Source of the DNA: JBAPUB01 sp049282455
GTDB taxonomy: Bacteria; Actinomycetota; Actinomycetes; JAHEKZ01
Length of the DNA: 17,022 nt
Assembly (NCBI GenBank): GCA_049282455.1
Contig: JBAPUB010000089.1
Location: forward strand, 1-17,022
Reading direction: 5' to 3'
Position numbers and translations under genes: made by a program
The notes under the pieces: generated by a model
Seen by the model: the letters and a program-made list of their open reading frames with translations, nothing else
Databases searched by the model: none
Told to the model about the DNA's origin: nothing
In this document: positions 13,699 through 17,022 of the stretch, in pieces
Layout: the number at the start of each line of letters is the position of its first letter
Position numbering within the stretch: the stretch's first letter is position 1

Positions 13699-14216
13699 GA
13701 CGGCATCCCGATCTCGAGCTCGGTGGGCCGGATGTCGGACGCATCGCCGTCCAGCTGGGCGAGGCCGGCCAGAAGATCCGCGACACGTGCGAGGCCCGGC
13801 ACCTCGAAGTCGGGGTCGACCTCGGCCCACGGAACGAGCACGAACCCGCGCCGGTGCAGCAGTGGATGAGGAATGACCAGGTCGGCCTCGTCGACCCGCT
13901 GGTCGCCGACGGCCAGGACGTCGACGTCGAGGGTTCGTGCACCCCAGCGAACCGTGCGTACTCGACCGGCCCGCTGCTCGAGCCGCTGAGCCAGCTCCAA
14001 CATCTGCCGCCCGCTCAGCACGGTATCCATGACAACGACGGCGTTGAGGTAGCGAGGCTGCTCGGGCCCGCCGACCGGTTCCGTCTCGTAGACGCGGGAC
14101 ACCGCCACGACCTCGACCCCGGGCGTGCAGCCGAGCTCATCGACAGCCGACCGCAGGAAGTGGAGGCGGTCCCCGAGGTTGCTGCCCAACGCGAGCGCTG
14201 CACGGTGCGCGGTCAC
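13695..14216 (-). CDS. folK: 6-hydroxymethyl-7,8-dihydropterin pyrophosphokinase (HPPK)
   Basis: FolK transfers pyrophosphate from ATP to 6-hydroxymethyl-dihydropterin, making the substrate of FolP. The 173-residue protein shows ALGSNLGDR (9-17), YETEPVGG (43-50) followed by YLNAVV, the magnesium-binding pair Asp97 and Asp99 in RTLDVDVL (E. coli Asp95 and Asp97), and IPHPLLHRRGFVLVPW (115-130). The GTG at 14216 overlaps the folB stop as GTGA, and the stop overlaps the DUF3180 GTG. All key residues are present. Confidence 0.95.
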   Translation of the reverse strand: MTAHRAALALGSNLGDRLHFLRSAVDELGCTPGVEVVAVSRVYETEPVGGPEQPRYLNAVVVMDTVLSGRQMLELAQRLEQRAGRVRTVRWGARTLDVDVLAVGDQRVDEADLVIPHPLLHRRGFVLVPWAEVDPDFEVPGLARVADLLAGLAQLDGDASDIRPTELEIGMPS

Positions 14217-14575
14217 CGGCGGCTCCGGCGCAGGGACACTGCGACGTCGGCGAACGGCACTCCGACCGGTGCGTGCGGCTTGTGCACGGTGACCGTGACC
14301 GCATCGACCTGGGCCTCGGTGAGAACCATGGAGGCCAGCCGGTCGGCCAGCGTCTCGATCAGGTCGACCGGGTCCGAGCTCACGACGCCGACGACGCGGG
14401 TGGCCAGCGTGGCGTAGTCGACTGTGTCTGCCAGGTCATCGGACTGCGCCGCGCGCGCGAGATCGAGCTCGAGGTCGAGGTCGACCACGAACTCCTGCCC
14501 GTCGCGCCTCTCCGCTGGAAGGACCCCGTGGTGGCCGAACGCCCGGATCCCGACGACCTGGATGTGATCGGTCAT
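14213..14575 (-). CDS. folB: Dihydroneopterin aldolase
   Basis: FolB cleaves 7,8-dihydroneopterin to 6-hydroxymethyl-dihydropterin and glycolaldehyde, just before FolK. The 120-residue length is normal for this octameric T-fold enzyme. Visible marks are IRAFGHHGVLPAERRDGQEF near the N-terminus (with the pterin-region Glu), DYATLATRVV, LIETLADRLA and VTVHKPHAPVGVPFADVAV, which carries the catalytic lysine. The ATG at 14575 overlaps the stop of the NTF2-like gene as ATGA and its own stop overlaps the folK GTG. The longer open frame upstream is a shadow within the preceding genes. Confidence 0.95.
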   Translation of the reverse strand: MTDHIQVVGIRAFGHHGVLPAERRDGQEFVVDLDLELDLARAAQSDDLADTVDYATLATRVVGVVSSDPVDLIETLADRLASMVLTEAQVDAVTVTVHKPHAPVGVPFADVAVSLRRSRR

Positions 14576-15000
14576 GGTGAGCCACCTTCCGCGGTCAGGA
14601 TCGGTGACGCGTGGTGGAGCCACAGCCGCCAGCGCCCGTCGGTGCGGACGAACAGGTTCGTCGCCACCGCGGCCCCGCCTCCGAGGTCGCCGTCGTCGGT
14701 CTGGGAGGTGAGGATGTTCTCCATGCACGTGACCACCGCGTGGTCGCCGTCGACCATGACCAAGACGCTGGTGAGCACGAACTGGATGTAGGCGGTGTTG
14801 GCCATCAGCAACGTCCACGACCGCAGGACGTCGTCGCGCCCCACGACCGGCCCCGAGCCAGGGTGGACGCACCAGGCACGGCTCGCGAGGTCGCCGTCGA
14901 CCCAGACCCTCGCCATCGCGTCTACGTCTGCGCGCTCGAACGCGTCGTACAGCGAGGCGTTCGCAGCCTCCACCGCCAGCACATCGGTGTCCGCGCTCAT
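14572..15000 (-). CDS. NTF2-like (SnoaL-type) protein embedded in the folate operon
   Basis: The 142-residue protein has the alpha+beta cone pattern of NTF2-like proteins: an N-terminal helix (SLYDAFERADVDAMARVW), WCVHPGSGPVVGRDDVLRSW (43-62), then three long strands ending DGRWRLWLHHASPI (121-134). Polar residues that could face the pocket include His46, Glu94, His129 and His130. Members of this fold are enzymes, binding proteins or inert scaffolds, so the sequence does not give the function. Its ATG overlaps the folP stop and its stop overlaps the folB ATG, both as ATGA, so its synthesis is tied to the folate enzymes. Similar genes sit here in other actinobacteria as far as I recall, but not between folP and folB in M. 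tuberculosis. Confidence 0.85.
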   Translation of the reverse strand: MSADTDVLAVEAANASLYDAFERADVDAMARVWVDGDLASRAWCVHPGSGPVVGRDDVLRSWTLLMANTAYIQFVLTSVLVMVDGDHAVVTCMENILTSQTDDGDLGGGAAVATNLFVRTDGRWRLWLHHASPILTAEGGSP

Positions 15001-15863
15001 GACCGGCCTGCGTCCCGGTATGCGGCCGCGACCCGGACGGCGTCCATCGTCGGCGCCACGTCGTGGACCCGCACGCACCACGCTCCCGCAGCCGCGACCA
15101 ACGCCGACACCGCAGCCGTGGCGACGTCGCGGTCGCCAGGTTCGCTCGGTCGACCGGCTGCCATGAGCAGGTCGCCCAGAAACCTCTTCCGCGAGGCACC
15201 GACGAGAACCGGACGGCCGAGCTCCATGAGCTCCTCGAGACGCGCGAGCAACGGCCAGTTGTCGTCCGGCTGCTTGGCGAACCCGATCCCTGGGTCGACC
15301 ACGATCCGCTCGGGGTCCACCCCGGCCGACTCGGCCGCCTGCATGCGCTCGCGCAGCTCATCTCGCACGTCGGCCACGACGCCGTTCGGGTACTCGGTGA
15401 GCTGCATCATCGAGCGACTGTGGCCACGCCAGTGCATGAGCACGCAGGGGACCTGCGAGGACGCCAGGAACGGCAGCATGTCCGGGTCGGCAAGCCCCCC
15501 GCTCACGTCGTTGACCAGCACAGCTCCGGCAGCGACAGCGACCTCCGCGACCTGGGCACGCATCGTGTCGACGCTCACCAGGACACCGGCGGCCACAAGT
15601 CGCTCGATCACCGGCTGCACCCGCGCGGTCTCGTCGGCCACGCTCACCCGTCGAGCACCGGGTCTGGTCGACTCACCACCCACGTCGACGATGTCGGCGC
15701 CGTCTCTCGACAGGCCCAGGCCGTGGGCCACCGCGCGGTCGGCGTCGAAGTACGAACCCCCGTCGGAGAACGAGTCAGTGGTGACGTTGACCACCCCCAT
15801 CACCAGGCAGCGGTCACGGTCCAGCTGGTGCGGCAGACCGACGACCGGGGGGCGAGGAGGCAC
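14997..15863 (-). CDS. folP: Dihydropteroate synthase
   Basis: FolP condenses hydroxymethyl-dihydropterin pyrophosphate with p-aminobenzoate and is the sulfonamide target. The 288-residue TIM barrel has all the usual blocks: VMGVVNVTTDSFSDGG (21-36, Asn26), IVDVGGESTRPGA (58-70), SVDT (97-100), NDVSGG (118-123), VVDPGIGFAKQPDDNW (188-203, Lys197) and VGASRKRFLG (221-230). It starts at GTG 15863, 28 bases after the folE stop, the widest gap in the folate operon. TAGGCT lies six bases before the GTG, so folP and the genes after it may also be expressed from their own leaderless promoter. Confidence 0.96.
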   Translation of the reverse strand: MPPRPPVVGLPHQLDRDRCLVMGVVNVTTDSFSDGGSYFDADRAVAHGLGLSRDGADIVDVGGESTRPGARRVSVADETARVQPVIERLVAAGVLVSVDTMRAQVAEVAVAAGAVLVNDVSGGLADPDMLPFLASSQVPCVLMHWRGHSRSMMQLTEYPNGVVADVRDELRERMQAAESAGVDPERIVVDPGIGFAKQPDDNWPLLARLEELMELGRPVLVGASRKRFLGDLLMAAGRPSEPGDRDVATAAVSALVAAAGAWCVRVHDVAPTMDAVRVAAAYRDAGRS

Positions 15864-15869
15864 GCCAGG

Positions 15870-15875
15870 AGCCTA
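15870..15875 (-). promoter_or_regulatory. Candidate internal -10 hexamer TAGGCT of folP
   Basis: Read on the minus strand, TAGGCT ends six bases before GTG 15863, within the 28-base folE-folP gap. The GTG lacks a Shine-Dalgarno sequence. An internal promoter here would uncouple folP and downstream genes from ftsH-folE. Confidence 0.5.
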
Positions 15876-15891
15876 GGGGTTGGCCGGCCCG

Positions 15892-16515
15892 TCAGCGCGG
15901 GTCGAGGATCAGGCTCATGACCTCTGAGCGCGTCGTCGGGTCCCGCATCTGACCGCGGACGGCCGAGGTCACCGTCCGCGCGCCGGGCTTGCGCACGCCT
16001 CGCATCGACATGCACAGGTGCTCACACTCGACGACGACGATGGCGCCACGTGGCTCGAGCAGCTCGACGAGCGAGTCGGCGATCTGGGTGGTGAGCCGCT
16101 CCTGGACCTGGGGACGCCGGGCGAACACGTCGACCAGTCGCGCGAGCTTCGACAGGCCCGTGATCCGACCGGACTCGCTCGGGATGTACCCCACGTGGGC
16201 GACCCCGTGAAATGGCACCAGGTGGTGCTCGCAGGTGGAGTAGACCTCGATGTCCTTGACCATGACCATCTCGTCGTGGCCGATGTCGAACGTCGTGGTC
16301 AGCACATCGGACGGCGCCTGCCACAACCCGGCGAAAGTCTCGGCGTACATGCGTGCCACGCGGGCCGGGGTGTCACGCAGACCATCGCGGTCGGGGTTCT
16401 CACCCACCGCGAGCAGGAGCTCGCGAACCGCCGCTTCGGCCCTGGCGTGGTCGAACGGCCCAGGCTGCGCGGTCGGGCCGGCAGTGCCTTCACCCAAGGA
16501 GATGCGATCGACCAC
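15892..16515 (-). CDS. folE: GTP cyclohydrolase I
   Basis: FolE converts GTP to dihydroneopterin triphosphate, the first step of folate synthesis. The 207-residue protein has a short variable N-terminus, then the conserved core: GLRDTPARVARMYAE (45-59), YSTCEHHLVPFHG (92-104), GLSKLARLVDVFARRPQVQE (120-139) and ECEHLCMSMRGVRKPGA (163-179). The zinc ligands correspond to Cys95, His98 and Cys168 (E. coli Cys110, His113 and Cys181). It starts at GTG 16515, three bases after the ftsH stop, so it is co-transcribed with ftsH as in other actinobacteria. Confidence 0.96.
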   Translation of the reverse strand: MVDRISLGEGTAGPTAQPGPFDHARAEAAVRELLLAVGENPDRDGLRDTPARVARMYAETFAGLWQAPSDVLTTTFDIGHDEMVMVKDIEVYSTCEHHLVPFHGVAHVGYIPSESGRITGLSKLARLVDVFARRPQVQERLTTQIADSLVELLEPRGAIVVVECEHLCMSMRGVRKPGARTVTSAVRGQMRDPTTRSEVMSLILDPR

Positions 16516-16518
16516 CCG

Positions 16519-17022
16519 CTACTCCGGCGAGGGCACGTCAGTGGCGGGCGGTTCGGCCGGCTGCGCGCCCGGGTCGGCAGCCTGCGCCGACGAACCGTTG
16601 CTGCCGCTGCCGTTCCCGTTCGACGAGCCACCGTTCGACGGTCCCTGCAACAAGGCCAGCTCCTTGGGTGACAGCACAGGGCCGCGCTCGGAGACCGGAC
16701 GGGTGCTCGCCGACAGCCACACCGAGCGGGGCGCCCGCTTGACCAGCGCGGTGAAGATCTCGGCGACCTCGCCCTTGTCGAGCGTCTCGCGCTCGAGCAG
16801 AGCAGTGACCAGCGTGTCGAGCACGTCTCGGTTCTCGACGAGGACCTCGTAGGCCTCCTGGTGCGCGGTCTCGATGAGCCTGCGCACTTCGTCGTCGACG
16901 ACCTGCGCGATGCCCTCGGAGTAGTCCTTGACGTGTCCCATGTCACGGCCGAGGAAGACCTCACCCTGCTGCTGGCCCAGGCGGATCGCACCAACCCGGT
17001 CGCTCATGCCGTACTGCATGAC
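16519..17022 (-). CDS. ftsH: ATP-dependent zinc metalloprotease FtsH, C-terminal part only
   Basis: Only the last 167 residues lie in the window; the membrane helices, AAA+ module and HEXXH site are beyond the right edge. The visible part is the end of the M41 peptidase domain: MQYGMSDRVGAIRLGQ, GEVFLGRDMGHVKDYSE, then IAQVVDDEVRRLIETAHQEA and the helix LVTALLERETLDKGEVAEIF. After about residue 115 of the visible part comes a disordered tail rich in Asn, Gly and Ser (GGSSNGNGSGSNGSS) and then Ala, Pro and Asp. FtsH degrades membrane and short-lived regulatory proteins. folE begins three bases after its stop. Confidence 0.93.
   Translation of the reverse strand, partial: VMQYGMSDRVGAIRLGQQQGEVFLGRDMGHVKDYSEGIAQVVDDEVRRLIETAHQEAYEVLVENRDVLDTLVTALLERETLDKGEVAEIFTALVKRAPRSVWLSASTRPVSERGPVLSPKELALLQGPSNGGSSNGNGSGSNGSSAQAADPGAQPAEPPATDVPSPE

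Overview
The window is a GC-rich, gene-dense stretch of an actinobacterial chromosome. Start codons are often GTG, Shine-Dalgarno sequences are scarce, and several starts have a TAnnnT -10 hexamer 6-8 bases upstream, as expected for leaderless transcripts. The gene order ftsH-folE-folP-folB-folK-DUF3180-DUF6779-DUF2520-panC-coaX-lysS matches the Mycobacterium tuberculosis series Rv3610c to Rv3598c. The extra genes and protein flavour suggest a Propionibacteriales/Nocardioidaceae-like organism (for example an Aeromicrobium or Nocardioides relative), but the sequence alone does not settle the genus. No stretch longer than about 180 bases lacks a gene. I see no tRNA, rRNA, CRISPR array or insertion sequence.

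Layout, left to right. (1) 1-3276: a GNAT acetyltransferase cut by the left edge (+), then an Rv2747-type amino-acid N-acetyltransferase and lysS as a two-gene unit (-), and a divergent small-molecule-type methyltransferase (+). (2) 3274-5882 (-): DUF2520 Rossmann protein, panC and coaX, a pantothenate/CoA block without panD. (3) 5962-12538: genes that interrupt the Mycobacterium-like order. These are a MidA/NDUFAF7-type methyltransferase (+), a minus-strand trio of two bacterial PH-domain membrane proteins and a two-helix membrane protein, an APC-family amino-acid permease (+), and a stand-alone NuoD homologue (+). (4) 12551-17022 (-): ftsH (3' end only), folE, folP, an NTF2-like gene, folB, folK, DUF3180 and DUF6779. 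Most junctions here overlap by ATGA or GTGA, so translation is probably coupled.

How the genes work together. FolE, FolP, FolB and FolK provide four steps of tetrahydrofolate synthesis. PanC and CoaX provide two steps on the way to CoA. LysS charges tRNA-Lys, and the argA-type enzyme starts arginine synthesis. The point most worth following is the pair formed by the MidA-type methyltransferase and the NuoD homologue. The mitochondrial counterpart NDUFAF7 dimethylates one arginine (bovine Arg85) of the NuoD counterpart NDUFS2. That arginine is kept here as Arg66. In contrast, two residues of the quinone-site set are changed: bovine Tyr108 is Trp89 and Asp160 is Glu141. No other complex I gene is present. 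This looks like a specialised NuoD paralogue with its own candidate modifying enzyme, a hypothesis that remains untested.
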